From the NCBI RefSeq assembly GCF_009739515.1, contig NZ_CP046535.1, positions 1,736,001 to 1,800,000 on the forward strand: 64,000 bases of DNA. Direction: 5' to 3'. The notes beneath the pieces were generated by a model. It was not told the DNA's origin, ran no database searches, and saw nothing but the letters and a program-made list of their open reading frames with translations. Positions 1-8,557 of this stretch are shown here, piece by piece (position 1 is the first letter of the stretch; every line of letters begins with the position of its first letter). This stretch comes from Sphingomonas profundi. GTDB lineage: Bacteria > Pseudomonadota > Alphaproteobacteria > Sphingomonadales > Sphingomonadaceae. The translations under genes were made by a program, and so were the position numbers.

Positions 1-711
1 GCCCATCTCGACGACGATTATGCGCGCGACCGCAACGAGGTGGAGCCCGGCCAGTATGTGCTGATCTGCGTCAGCGACACCGGCGGCGGCATGACGCCGG
101 ACATTATCGAGCGCGCCTTCGATCCCTTCTTCACCACCAAGGAGGTCGGCAAGGGCACGGGCCTGGGGCTCAGCCAGGTGTTCGGCTTCGTCAAGCAGTC
201 CGGCGGGCACATCGCCATCTACTCGGAGCCGGGCGAGGGCACGACGGTGAAGCTCTACCTGCCGCGCTTCACCGGCCCGGTGATCGGGCCGCGCGCGGCG
301 ACCCCGGTCGAGGCGATGCCGGAAGGCCGCGCCGACGAGATCATCCTGGTGGTGGAGGACGAGCAGCGCGTGCGCCACTTCTCCGTCGATGCCCTGCGGG
401 AGCTCGGCTACACCGCGATGTCCGCCGCCAACGGGCAGGAGGCGCTGCGGCTGCTGGCCGAGAACCCCTCGATCCTGCTGCTGTTCACCGATGTGGTGAT
501 GCCCGAGATGAACGGCCGAAGGCTGGCGGAGGAGGCGCGCGCGATCCGCCCCGGCCTGCCGGTGCTCTACACCACCGGCTATACGCGCAACGCCGTAGTG
601 CATAACGGCATGCTCGATACCGGCGTCGCCTTCCTGCCGAAACCGTTCACGATCGAGCAGCTGGCCCGCAAGGTGCGCGAGGTGATCGACGGCGGCGGCG
701 CGAATCGCTAG
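1..711 (+). CDS. Hybrid sensor histidine kinase / response regulator, C-terminal part
   Basis: The frame is open from the first base, so the gene begins before the window. The visible part opens with the end of a GHKL ATPase domain: the G1 box DTGGGM, the F box FDPFFTTK and the G2 box GKGTGLGLS. A receiver domain follows, with the acidic pair VEDE, a phospho-acceptor Asp in FTDVVMPEMNG (codon 164 of the fragment) and the conserved Lys in LPKPF (codon 214). Kinases of this layout phosphorylate their own or partner receiver domains. No DNA-binding output domain follows, so the output is probably phosphorelay. The sensor input lies outside the window and the signal is unknown. A palindromic repeat follows the stop. 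Confidence 0.93.
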   Translation, partial: AHLDDDYARDRNEVEPGQYVLICVSDTGGGMTPDIIERAFDPFFTTKEVGKGTGLGLSQVFGFVKQSGGHIAIYSEPGEGTTVKLYLPRFTGPVIGPRAATPVEAMPEGRADEIILVVEDEQRVRHFSVDALRELGYTAMSAANGQEALRLLAENPSILLLFTDVVMPEMNGRRLAEEARAIRPGLPVLYTTGYTRNAVVHNGMLDTGVAFLPKPFTIEQLARKVREVIDGGGANR

Positions 712-741
712 GCCGGATCGACGTTCAGTTTTCTTGCATCT

Positions 742-842
742 CCGCTCATCCTGAGGAGGGGCTGAGCGGAGGCGAAGACCCGTCTCGAAGGATCCTTCGA
801 GACGCCATTTCGACAGGCTCAATGGCTCCTCAGGATGAGCGG
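742..842. repeat. REP-like palindromic element, copy 1
   Basis: The outer arms are CTCATCCTGAGGAG and its complement CTCCTCAGGATGAG, each ending in CCGC/GCGG. A perfect 22-base inner palindrome, with GTCTCGAAGG on its left half, sits at 782-803. Related copies are at 6166-6242 and 29981-30093. The element lies between two convergent genes and could fold as a cruciform or RNA hairpin. Confidence 0.9.
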
Positions 843-909
843 CTTGGTCATATCCGAGTAGGGATCAGCTTGATCCGCTCGACGTCGATCCGGCCTGTTC
901 CGGCCGCGC

Positions 910-1824
910 CTATTTCTTCGGCTTCGCCGTGTCCGGCTTGAAGCGCATCTGGTTCAGGGTCATCCGCATCACCTCGTCCGGCAGCGGCCCGCGCGCCGCG
1001 CCCAGGATGGCGGCGAGGTCCGGCTCGGCCGGTTTCGGGGCCGGCGCGCCGTGCGGCACCGGACACGCCGCGGCGCCCTCCCCGCCATCGGCGCGGGTGA
1101 AGGGGTTCAGCCGCAGCTTGGCGGCGTGATCGTCCGGGCCGGGCGTGCCATCGGGCGCGATGCCGCGATAATAGAGCTTCTGCCACTGGTCGGCCGGCGC
1201 GGTCGGCTGCGTCTGGCGGACCCAGGCCTGGAAGTCGGCGCGCGATCTGCTCCAGCTGTCGAACGCCGCCTTCAGCTCGGGCGCCTCCTCCACCGGGCGG
1301 ATCACCGGCTGCACGTCCATGATCGGCTGGCGCTGCACCGGGAAGAAGAAGCAGAACGGCTCGTCCTCCTCGAAGCGGATCCAGTGGTTCTTGCGGGTGA
1401 AGCGCCAGTTCATCGTGAAGCTGTAGGGCGACCAGTCCGTCTCGATCACGCCGCCAAGCGGCGCGATCCCGTCCTTGGCGGCGTTGGGCGATCCGCCGAC
1501 CCACAGGTTCCATCCCGGCGGCGTGCGGAACAGGCCCTCGACATGGAAGGTGATCGTCGCCGATCCGAACAGCGATGTCGGCGCCTCCCGCCCCTCCATG
1601 CCGGGATCGAGCCTGATCTCCACCGCGTCCGCGCCCGATCCGCCGCGCCACCGCGCCTTGAAGCCGACCGGGCTCAGCAGCTCCCAGCCATGCGCGTTGG
1701 CGATGGCGAGCGGCAGGCAGCGATAGGCGAAGCGATCCGGGCTCTCCTCCATCCAGTCCCGCCGCGGGGTGGCGGGGCGGATGCGCGGCTTCCAGTTCGG
1801 GTAGACGTAGCAGGTGAGTTCCAT
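910..1824 (-). CDS. DUF6065 family protein
   Basis: This is a 304-residue protein of unknown function that I match to DUF6065 from its N-terminal pattern MELTCYVYPNWKPRIRPA and its aromatic-rich middle (PPGWNLWVGG, FCFFFPVQR). No signal peptide, membrane segment or catalytic motif is visible. The C-terminal 60 residues are Pro/Ala-rich and end in a Lys cluster, so they are probably disordered. I chose the ATG at 1824 because the conserved domain begins there. The open frame runs much further upstream, but that part has no domain character. The gene is transcribed convergently with the hybrid kinase. The family match is from memory. Confidence 0.75.
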   Translation of the reverse strand: MELTCYVYPNWKPRIRPATPRRDWMEESPDRFAYRCLPLAIANAHGWELLSPVGFKARWRGGSGADAVEIRLDPGMEGREAPTSLFGSATITFHVEGLFRTPPGWNLWVGGSPNAAKDGIAPLGGVIETDWSPYSFTMNWRFTRKNHWIRFEEDEPFCFFFPVQRQPIMDVQPVIRPVEEAPELKAAFDSWSRSRADFQAWVRQTQPTAPADQWQKLYYRGIAPDGTPGPDDHAAKLRLNPFTRADGGEGAAACPVPHGAPAPKPAEPDLAAILGAARGPLPDEVMRMTLNQMRFKPDTAKPKK

Positions 1825-2012
1825 ATCGGCCGTTCGCTCCGCTCGGGGCGCCGCCAGTGTAGAGCGGTTTCGCCGCAGGTGGAATCGCCTGGCACTGGAA
1901 AAGGCGGGCGCTGGTACGACCACGCCACGGATGGTAGGCCGGCGCCTCCACGGGACGGAGCGGACAACGCGATGCAAGGGCTGCGGCCACATGGCCGGAT
2001 CGTCGCGCCGCG

Positions 2013-2468
2013 ATGACCCGCCGGCTGACGGATGGCGAGCGGCGTCTCGCCGGATCGATCTACCGCGATGCGATCGATCTCGACCGGGTGGAGATACGGC
2101 GGCGCAAATGGTTCCCGTTCCAGCCGCGCGAGACGGCGATGGCGCCGATGGGCCACATCCACTTCCACCCGGCGGGCGACCTCTACCGGGACGATTTCGC
2201 CAGTGCCGATCTCGCCTTGCAGGGGCTGTTCCTGCACGAGATGGCGCATGTGTGGCAGGCGCAGCGTGGCGGCCGCTTCTACCTGCCGCTGATGCGCCAC
2301 CCCTTCTGCCGCTATCGCTACACCTTCGAAGAAGGCAAGCCGTTCCACCGCTACGGCATCGAGCAGCAGGCCGAGATCGTCCGTCACGCCTTTCTGCTGC
2401 GGCAGGGGCGCACCGTGCCGGGCAAGCCGCCGCTGACCGCCTATAAGGCGATCCTGCCGTTCGGCTGA
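2013..2468 (+). CDS. Small HEMAH metallopeptidase-like protein (vgr-related)
   Basis: This is a 151-residue protein. Residues 75-79 read HEMAH, an HExxH zinc-binding signature, and are followed by VWQAQRGG and a conserved Tyr/Arg-rich tail. Similar sphingomonad proteins are usually labelled vgr-related, although no VgrG or type VI needle domain is present. The fold resembles small DUF4157-like zincin domains that accompany exported effectors. There is no signal peptide. Whether it has protease activity is unknown. The gene is divergent from the DUF6065 gene (188-base gap), and its stop is only 21 bases from the end of the convergent membrane protein gene. Confidence 0.7.
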   Translation: MTRRLTDGERRLAGSIYRDAIDLDRVEIRRRKWFPFQPRETAMAPMGHIHFHPAGDLYRDDFASADLALQGLFLHEMAHVWQAQRGGRFYLPLMRHPFCRYRYTFEEGKPFHRYGIEQQAEIVRHAFLLRQGRTVPGKPPLTAYKAILPFG

Positions 2469-2489
2469 GACGGAGCCCGCCGCCGCCGG

Positions 2490-3257
2490 TCAGTGGGTGG
2501 CGCCGCTCTCCGTATAGGTGATGCGGATGCTCACCCAAGCACCGATCACGCGCTTGTCACCGATGCGCGGCGGGCGCACGCGGAACTGCCAGGCCGCCTG
2601 CCGCACCGCGCCGGACAGGCCCGATCCCGGCGGCGACTGGCCGATCTCGACGCAGTCCTCCACCCGGTAGTTCGCCACCGTGCGGCACGCGATCTCGCCC
2701 CAGCCGTAGCGGCGGCCCGTCTTCGGCAGGTAGAAAGCGAGCTCGGCGTCGGTCGGCTCGCGATACCATTCGGCGGCGTACATCTGCTCCCCGTTGGGCG
2801 CCTTGCCCACGCCGGGCGAGCCACCGCCCGCCGCGCCGGCGTCCGCGCTCTGCGCGCCGCTGTCGCCGCCCTCATGCTTCGTCCGCATCGCGCTGTCGGT
2901 GGCGTCCAGCACGTCCTTGCTGACGATCATCATGTTCAGCGCCGGCACCGGCTGCGGAACGATGGGGGCGACCGGCGCCGCCGGCGGCGCCTTCGGCCGC
3001 TGCACGGCCTTTGCCGTCGCCGTGCGCTTCTGCTGCGTGGTCGCCTTGGCACGCGTCGTATCCGCCTCCCGCTCCCGCGTCAGCGCGAAGACGGAGGGTT
3101 CGCGATCGGTGGGCGGCGGATGCGAGACGCGCGGCGCCAGGGTGAGCAGCATCAGCAGCAGCAGCAGATTCGCCGCGACCGCGAGCACGAAGCCCATCGC
3201 CCGCCGGCGAAGGGAAATGGGCTGCGTGAAGGAAGACTCGAACGGCGCCGGCGGCAT
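2490..3257 (-). CDS. Single-pass inner-membrane protein, TonB-like layout
   Basis: This is a 255-residue protein. Residues 20-42 form one strongly hydrophobic segment (VLAVAANLLLLLMLLTLAP) preceded by LRRRAM, which gives an N-in, C-out orientation. An Ala/Pro/Lys-rich stretch follows, then a compact C-terminal domain from about residue 155 containing two Cys (IACRTVANYRVEDCVEIG) and a beta-rich end with RVRPPRIGDKRV. Anchor, extended linker and small periplasmic domain is the layout of TonB-type energy transducers. No clear TonB C-terminal motif is present, and no exbB/exbD lies nearby. I therefore do not assign TonB function. Confidence 0.6.
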   Translation of the reverse strand: MPPAPFESSFTQPISLRRRAMGFVLAVAANLLLLLMLLTLAPRVSHPPPTDREPSVFALTREREADTTRAKATTQQKRTATAKAVQRPKAPPAAPVAPIVPQPVPALNMMIVSKDVLDATDSAMRTKHEGGDSGAQSADAGAAGGGSPGVGKAPNGEQMYAAEWYREPTDAELAFYLPKTGRRYGWGEIACRTVANYRVEDCVEIGQSPPGSGLSGAVRQAAWQFRVRPPRIGDKRVIGAWVSIRITYTESGATH

Positions 3258-3337
3258 CGGCCGCCCGCCTACAGCGCGCGATCAGCCGCCGCAATCGGGG
3301 CGACGTGCGGATCGTCGCATGGCGGGCGCGGCGCGCG

Positions 3338-4429
3338 TCAGCCCGGCACCGCCGTCCGCCGGCCGGAGGCGTCCGCCGCCTCCACCGCCGCGATCAGGCG
3401 GTGCAGCGGGACGGCATCGGCGAAGCGCGGCGCGGTGCGCGTGCCATCCCGCAGATCGGCCGCCATCGCCCGATAGACGCGCGCGACGTTGCCGGCGACG
3501 GGATCGGCCGGCAGGCCGTCGTGCTCAGCCACGTCCACCTCCGTCAGCGCCTCGCCGGTGCGCCCGGCCGAGAGGGTGAGCGGCACGAGCTGGCTGTGAC
3601 CGCCCGGCCCGCTCACCCGGATCGTGCCCGCGGTGCCCTCGATCTCCCAGAGCAGGCCGGTGCCGCCGGGCGTGCCGCCGCGATAGTGGATCGCGATCGG
3701 CGCGCCGCCGGCGAGCACGCCCTGCACCAGCACCTGGTCGGGCGCGTCCATCGCGATCTCCGCTCCCATGTCGCCGTTGCGCACCACCGGCCGCCGCGTG
3801 GCGAGCGTGGCGGAGAGTTCCGCCACCGGCCCCAGCACATCGCGCACGGCGGCCATGGTGTGGCCGAACGGGATCGTCAGCATCGTCGCGCCGTTCGCCC
3901 GATCGGCCAGGTAGGCGTTGCGCGGTTCCAGCACCGGCCCCCAGGACAGGCCGGTCGCGACCAGCGTGGTGGAGAGCAGCTCCCCCAGATAGCCCTCGGC
4001 CACCATCCGCCCCGCCGCGACGATCGCCGGCGCCAGCCGCGCCTGCGTGCCGATCACGCCCAGCACGCCCGCCGCATCCGCCTGCGCGGCCAGATCCTCC
4101 GCCTCGGCCAGGCCGTTGCCCAGCGGCCACTCGCAATAGACATGCTTGCCGGCCGCGATCGCCATGGCCACCAGCGCGTGGTGGTGCGGCACCTTCACCG
4201 TCACCGCGACGATATCCACATCCGGGGCGGCCACCAGCGCCGCCGCATCGGCGAAGGCGCGGCCCGCATCGCACGCCGCCACCGCCGCCTCCGCGCTGCC
4301 GGCGCTGCTGTTGGCCACGCCGACGATCGCGAAATCGTCCGCCAGCGCGCGCAGCGCCGGCAGGTGCGCCGCCGCCGCCCAGCTCGCACCCGGCTGCAAC
4401 CCGATGATGCCCACGCCATATCGCTTCAT
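3338..4429 (-). CDS. Gfo/Idh/MocA family oxidoreductase
   Basis: This 363-residue protein begins [14 protein letters not shown], a Rossmann nucleotide-binding turn of the Gfo/Idh/MocA type. The family signature region [15 protein letters not shown] lies around residue 105. Members use NAD(P) to oxidise or reduce sugars, inositols or related alcohols. The substrate cannot be told from sequence. The more upstream start at 4486 would add residues without domain character. The ATG at 4429 follows GGGAGAGCGAC, a good ribosome site, so I chose it. The gene is divergent from trpG with 122 bases between them and has no functional neighbour that hints at its substrate. Confidence 0.85.
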   Translation of the reverse strand: MKRYGVGIIGLQPGASWAAAAHLPALRALADDFAIVGVANSSAGSAEAAVAACDAGRAFADAAALVAAPDVDIVAVTVKVPHHHALVAMAIAAGKHVYCEWPLGNGLAEAEDLAAQADAAGVLGVIGTQARLAPAIVAAGRMVAEGYLGELLSTTLVATGLSWGPVLEPRNAYLADRANGATMLTIPFGHTMAAVRDVLGPVAELSATLATRRPVVRNGDMGAEIAMDAPDQVLVQGVLAGGAPIAIHYRGGTPGGTGLLWEIEGTAGTIRVSGPGGHSQLVPLTLSAGRTGEALTEVDVAEHDGLPADPVAGNVARVYRAMAADLRDGTRTAPRFADAVPLHRLIAAVEAADASGRRTAVPG

Positions 4430-4505
4430 GTCGCTCTCCCGCAGCGTCGCCGGCGCCGCTCTGCCCGTGGCTGCGGATCGGCGCACCTCTCCTTACGGCA
4501 GGGTC

Positions 4506-4530
4506 GCGGGCGCCGCTTGCACGCGCCCGC
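4506..4530 (+). promoter_or_regulatory. Hairpin in the trpG leader
   Basis: GCGGGCGC (4506-4513) and GCGCCCGC (4523-4530) can form an 8-bp stem with a 9-base loop, ending 21 bases before the trpG start. No run of T follows, and the only Trp codon upstream is isolated, so classical leader-peptide attenuation is not supported. It may affect translation initiation or be incidental in GC-rich DNA. Confidence 0.25.
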
Positions 4531-4551
4531 CCATCGGTTAAAGCCGCCGGC

Positions 4552-5145
4552 ATGATCCTTGTCATCGACAATTATGACAGCTTCACCTGGAACCTCGTCC
4601 ACTATCTCCAGCAGCTGGGGGCGGAGGTGGAGGTGGTGCGCAACGATGCGATCGCCGCCGGCCAGGCGCTGTCGTCCGGCGCGGAGGCGTTCCTGATCTC
4701 GCCCGGCCCCTGCACGCCGAACGAGGCGGGCGTCTCGCTCGATCTGGTCGCCGCCGCCGCCGATGCCGGGCGGCCGCTGCTGGGCGTGTGCCTGGGCCAC
4801 CAGGCGATCGGCCAGCATTTCGGCGGGCGGGTGGAGCGCGCGCCGAGCCTGATGCACGGCAAGACGAGCCCGATCCTGCACGACGGCACCGGCGTGTTTG
4901 CGGCCCTCCCCTCACCCTTCACCGCCACCCGCTACCATTCGCTGACGGTGCCGGAGGAGAGCGTGCCCGCCACGCTGCTGGTCAACGCCCGCACCGCTGA
5001 TGGTGTCGTGATGGGCCTGCGCCACGCGACCCTGCCGATCCACGGCGTGCAGTTCCATCCGGAGAGCATCGCCACCGAACATGGCCATGCCCTGCTCGCC
5101 AACTTCATGCGCGTGGCCGGGCTGAAGGTGCGCGAGATCGCATGA
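4552..5145 (+). CDS. trpG: Anthranilate synthase component II (glutamine amidotransferase)
   Basis: This 197-residue class I glutamine amidotransferase releases ammonia from glutamine for the anthranilate (or aminodeoxychorismate) synthase large subunit. Hallmarks are [14 protein letters not shown] at the start, the nucleophile Cys80 in [10 protein letters not shown], and the catalytic His/Glu pair in QFHPESI. Length is normal for the family. The stop overlaps the trpD start by four bases (ATGA), so the pair is translationally coupled, which favours trpG over pabA. No trpE lies within the window. Many bacteria share this subunit between tryptophan and folate synthesis. Confidence 0.94.
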   Translation: MILVIDNYDSFTWNLVHYLQQLGAEVEVVRNDAIAAGQALSSGAEAFLISPGPCTPNEAGVSLDLVAAAADAGRPLLGVCLGHQAIGQHFGGRVERAPSLMHGKTSPILHDGTGVFAALPSPFTATRYHSLTVPEESVPATLLVNARTADGVVMGLRHATLPIHGVQFHPESIATEHGHALLANFMRVAGLKVREIA

Positions 5146-6137
5146 CCACCCTGGCGCTGCTGCCCGATCCGTCCACCCCGCTCGACCATGCGACGGCGCA
5201 CGCCGCCTTCGCCGACATGCTGGACGGCAAGGTGGCGGACGCGGATGTCGCCACCTTCCTGACGGTGATGGCCGAGCGCGACGAGACCAGCATCGAGATC
5301 GCCGCCGCCGCGCTGGCGCTGCGCGAACGCATGATCCCGATCGCGGCGCCGGAGGGCGCGATCGACGTGTGCGGCACCGGCGGAGACGGCGCGCACAGCC
5401 TCAACGTATCGACCGCCGTCGCCATCGTCGTGGCGGCGTGCGGCGTGCCGGTCGCCAAGCACGGCAATCGCGCCGCCTCGTCGCGGGCGGGTGCTGCCGA
5501 CACGCTGGAGGCGCTGGGCCTCGATCTCGCCCGCGCCTCGGCCCGGGCGGAGGCGAGCCTCGCCGATCTCGGCATCGCCTTCCTGTTCGCCCAGTCGCAC
5601 CATCCCGCGCTCGGCCGCCTGGCGCCGGTGCGCCGCGCGATCGGCCGGCGGACGATCTTCAACCTGACCGGCCCGATCGCCAATCCCGCGCGCGTCACGC
5701 GCCAGCTCGTCGGCGTCGCCCGGCCCGATTACCTGCGCACCTATGTGGAGGCGCTGCGCCTGCTCGGCAGCGAGTCGGCGATGATCGTGGCGGGCGACGA
5801 GCCGCTGGACGAGCTTTCGATCGCCGGCCCCTCCAGCCTGATCCGGCTGGGCGCCTGCGGTGACACGGAGGAGCGGATCGTGTCCGAGGATGCCGGCCTC
5901 GCCCGCCATCCGATCGCGGCGCTGCGCGGCGGCGACGCCGCCTACAACGCCGCCGCGCTGCACGCGCTGCTGCAAGGAGAGCCGGGCGCCTATCGCGACG
6001 CGGTGCTGCTGAACGCCGCCGCCGCGCTTATCGTGGCCGACGCCGCCGACGGCTGGCACGAGGGCGTGGAGGAAGCCGCCGAGGCGATCGACCGCGGCCT
6101 CGCCAAGGCGCTGCTCGACTGCTGGGTGGCGTTCTAG
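5142..6137 (+). CDS. trpD: Anthranilate phosphoribosyltransferase
   Basis: This 331-residue enzyme transfers phosphoribose from PRPP to anthranilate, the second committed step of tryptophan synthesis. The PRPP-binding loop is visible as [15 protein letters not shown] near residue 77, followed by KHGNRAASS, and by [16 protein letters not shown], which is typical of TrpD. Length is standard. It starts inside the trpG stop codon. A palindromic repeat and a convergent glycosyltransferase follow directly, so trpC is not next in line as it often is in proteobacterial trp clusters. Confidence 0.96.
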   Translation: MTTLALLPDPSTPLDHATAHAAFADMLDGKVADADVATFLTVMAERDETSIEIAAAALALRERMIPIAAPEGAIDVCGTGGDGAHSLNVSTAVAIVVAACGVPVAKHGNRAASSRAGAADTLEALGLDLARASARAEASLADLGIAFLFAQSHHPALGRLAPVRRAIGRRTIFNLTGPIANPARVTRQLVGVARPDYLRTYVEALRLLGSESAMIVAGDEPLDELSIAGPSSLIRLGACGDTEERIVSEDAGLARHPIAALRGGDAAYNAAALHALLQGEPGAYRDAVLLNAAAALIVADAADGWHEGVEEAAEAIDRGLAKALLDCWVAF

Positions 6138-6165
6138 GGCGTCTAGACAGCCAGCCTTTGCACGT

Positions 6166-6242
6166 CCGCTGATCCTGAGGAGCGGCTGAGCGGAGGCGAA
6201 GACGCCATTTCGACACGCTCAATGGCTCCTCAGGATGAGCGG
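6166..6242. repeat. REP-like palindromic element, copy 2 (short form)
   Basis: It has the same outer arms as the copy at 742-842 (GATCCTGAGGAG and CTCCTCAGGATGAGCGG). The inner palindrome present in copies 1 and 3 is missing here. The element is bracketed by the 7-base direct repeat TTTGCAC at 6157-6163 and 6243-6249. It lies 28 bases after the trpD stop, between convergent genes. Confidence 0.88.
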
Positions 6243-6302
6243 TTTGCACAAGATGCAGGTCAAACCGGCTTCATCCGCTCAATGTCGATATGCCCTGGAA
6301 CC

Positions 6303-6322
6303 TTCGGAAGAGGCGTTCCGAA
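6303..6322. terminator. Possible weak hairpin terminator
   Basis: TTCGGAA (6303-6309) and TTCCGAA (6316-6322) form a 7-bp stem with a 6-base loop just past the stop of the minus-strand glycosyltransferase. No T-run follows on either strand, so this is tentative. Confidence 0.3.
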
Positions 6323-6331
6323 ACGGCGAGA

Positions 6332-7372
6332 TCAGGCCCCGGCCCGATCTGCCACGGCGAGCCCGCCGGGCGTCATCGCCCGCGCCCGCGCCGCGCCGGA
6401 TCGGCTGCCGTACCGCTTGTAGAGGGAACGGGCGTGGCGGATGATCCACTTCGGCGCGAACAGCGTCGGCAACCCGCGCGTCCAGAACCGCGGCATGGCG
6501 CCATAGGGGCCGAACAGATAGCCAGCCGCCCGCCACACAGAGGGCGTGCGCCCCGGCGCCGTCTTGGCGTTGTTGATGCGGGCCATCACATGCGTGTCGA
6601 ACACGCGGTGGCGCATCGCCGCATGGGCCGCCGGATCGTCGGCGAGCAGGGCGTCGGCCAGCTGGTCATAGGCCGCCACGTCGATCCTCAGCCGCTGGAA
6701 CCAGCCGAACTTCACCTCGAACTGGTCGTTGCCGGTGCGGAAGCCGACGCATGGCTCCTGCACCACGCCCCAGCCGCCGTCCCGCCCCACGATGCGGCCG
6801 ACCAGATAGACCTGAATATAGTAGTTCTCGAACGCGCGGGCAGACGGGTCCGCCGCCATCCGCCGCCAATGTTCGCGGTCCACCACCAGGGCGGACATGA
6901 AACCGAGCAGGTCGGCCAGTTCGCCGAACACCTGGCCCACGCCCGTCAGCCGCTGCGTCGGCGGGGTCGCCCGCAGCCCTGCCGGCCGCTCCATCGTGAC
7001 GTCATAGTCGATCACGCCAAGGGTGAGCCCGTGCACGTCCGGCCAGCGACGCAGCGCATCCAGCACGCGGCGGGCGCCGCCGGGCTCCAGCCGGTCATCG
7101 TCGCCCATCAGCCAGATGTAATCGCCGGTCGCCGCCTCCACCACCGCCAGGAAATTGCGGTCCAGCCCGATGTTCACCGGCTGGGAGAGGAAGGTTAAGC
7201 GCGCGATCCGCCCGCGATACCGCTCCGCCACCGCCACCGTATCGTCCGGCGAGGCATCGTCGCTGACGACCACCTCGATCTCCGGCAGATCCTGCGCGAT
7301 GATGCTGTCGAGCAGTTCGGCCAGGCAGCGCGAGCGGTTATAGGTGGGAATGCAGATCGACAGCGTGGGCAT
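6332..7372 (-). CDS. Glycosyltransferase family 2
   Basis: This 346-residue protein has a GT-A fold. The start LSICIPTYNRSRCLAELL is the classical family 2 nucleotide-sugar entry strand. VVVSDDASPDDT follows, and a DXD-like metal motif appears in IWLMGDDDRLEPGG near residue 95. It probably transfers a sugar to a polysaccharide or lipid-linked acceptor on the cytoplasmic face. The C-terminal third is basic (RHARSLYKRYGSRSG), which may favour membrane contact, and no transmembrane segment is clear. The neighbours (trpD, hppD) do not indicate a substrate. Donor and acceptor are unknown. Confidence 0.85.
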   Translation of the reverse strand: MPTLSICIPTYNRSRCLAELLDSIIAQDLPEIEVVVSDDASPDDTVAVAERYRGRIARLTFLSQPVNIGLDRNFLAVVEAATGDYIWLMGDDDRLEPGGARRVLDALRRWPDVHGLTLGVIDYDVTMERPAGLRATPPTQRLTGVGQVFGELADLLGFMSALVVDREHWRRMAADPSARAFENYYIQVYLVGRIVGRDGGWGVVQEPCVGFRTGNDQFEVKFGWFQRLRIDVAAYDQLADALLADDPAAHAAMRHRVFDTHVMARINNAKTAPGRTPSVWRAAGYLFGPYGAMPRFWTRGLPTLFAPKWIIRHARSLYKRYGSRSGAARARAMTPGGLAVADRAGA

Positions 7373-7480
7373 GGCGGTTCGGCTCCCCGGCGGAGCCCCG
7401 CCATGCGGCCGCCGCTGCTGCGCTGCAACACGACTTAAAACCGTTCCGGTCCTTGTACGCCGGTCGCTTTCCGGCCGGGG

Positions 7481-8557
7481 TCAAGACTGCGCGGGGATAA
7501 CGCCGCGGCGAATCTGGTCCAGCTCGATGCTCTCGAACAGCGCCTTGAAATTGCCCTCGCCAAAGCCCTGATTGCCCTTGCGCTGGATGATCTCAAAGAA
7601 GATCGGGCCGACCATGTTCTCGGTGAAAATCTGCAGCAGCAGCCCCTCGCCGGTCTCCGGCGATCCGTCGATCAGGATGCGGCGGCGGCGCATCTCGTCC
7701 ACGCTGTGCCCGTGGCCGGGCAGGCGCTGGTCGATCAGGTCGAAATAGGTCTCCGGACTGTCCTGAAAGCGGATGCCGTTGGCGCGCAGCGCGTCCACCG
7801 TGGCGAAGATGTCGTCGGTCGCCAGCGCCAGATGCTGGATGCCCTCGCCTTTATACTCGCGCAGAAACTCCTCGATCTGGCTGTGCTCGTCCTGGCTCTC
7901 GTTCAGCGGGATGCGGATCTTGTCGTCCGGCGCGGTCATCGCCCGGCTCAGCAGCGCGGTGGCCTTGCCCTCGATGTCGAAGTAGCGGATCTCGCGAAAG
8001 TTGAAGATGCGCTCGTAGAACTGCGCCCAGTGATTCATCCGCCCGCGATTCACATTGTGGGTCAGATGGTCCAGCGTGTGCAGGCCGACGGAGCGGTCGT
8101 CCCGCTTGGCGCCGGGCACCGCGCGGAAATCCACATCGTATATCTCCTCCGCTCCGTAGCGATCGACGAGGTAGAGGTTCGATCCGCCGATGCCCTCGAT
8201 CGCCGGGATGTTCAGCTCCATCGGGCCGACCGGGCCGGTGATCGGCGTCGCCCCCCGCTCCACGGCGAGCGCGAACGCCTTCGCCGCATCGTGGACGCGG
8301 AAGGCCATGGCGTTGGCGGAAGGGCCGTGGGCGTTGCGGAACTCGGCCGCCTGTCCCGCCGTCTCCATGTTCAGGATGAAGTTGATGTCGCCCTGCACGT
8401 AGCGGCGCACGTTCTTCGATCGGTGGGTGGCGACATGGGTGAAGCCCATCGCCTCGAACAGGGCCGCCAGCGCATCCGGGTCCGGCCCGGTGAACTCGAC
8501 GAACTCGAACCCGTCCAGGCCCAGCGGGTTGTCGTGCGGCGTCGTGGGTTCGGTCAT
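7481..8557 (-). CDS. hppD: 4-hydroxyphenylpyruvate dioxygenase
   Basis: This 358-residue non-haem iron dioxygenase converts 4-hydroxyphenylpyruvate to homogentisate in tyrosine catabolism. The two vicinal-oxygen-chelate halves are visible. The iron ligands fit His164 (in LDHLTHNV), His242 (in QHLALATDD) and Glu322 (in FFEIIQRKGNQGFGEG). The C-terminal helix after NFKALFESIE that closes the active site is intact. The ATG at 8557 overlaps the phhA stop by four bases. A longer open frame upstream belongs to a different reading frame of phhA. Homogentisate could feed ring cleavage or pyomelanin. No hmgA is in the window. Confidence 0.96.
   Translation of the reverse strand: MTEPTTPHDNPLGLDGFEFVEFTGPDPDALAALFEAMGFTHVATHRSKNVRRYVQGDINFILNMETAGQAAEFRNAHGPSANAMAFRVHDAAKAFALAVERGATPITGPVGPMELNIPAIEGIGGSNLYLVDRYGAEEIYDVDFRAVPGAKRDDRSVGLHTLDHLTHNVNRGRMNHWAQFYERIFNFREIRYFDIEGKATALLSRAMTAPDDKIRIPLNESQDEHSQIEEFLREYKGEGIQHLALATDDIFATVDALRANGIRFQDSPETYFDLIDQRLPGHGHSVDEMRRRRILIDGSPETGEGLLLQIFTENMVGPIFFEIIQRKGNQGFGEGNFKALFESIELDQIRRGVIPAQS

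Noticed and set aside
4430-4551. Attenuator with leader peptide before trpG
   Set aside because: There is no short frame with clustered Trp codons and no T-run after the hairpin.
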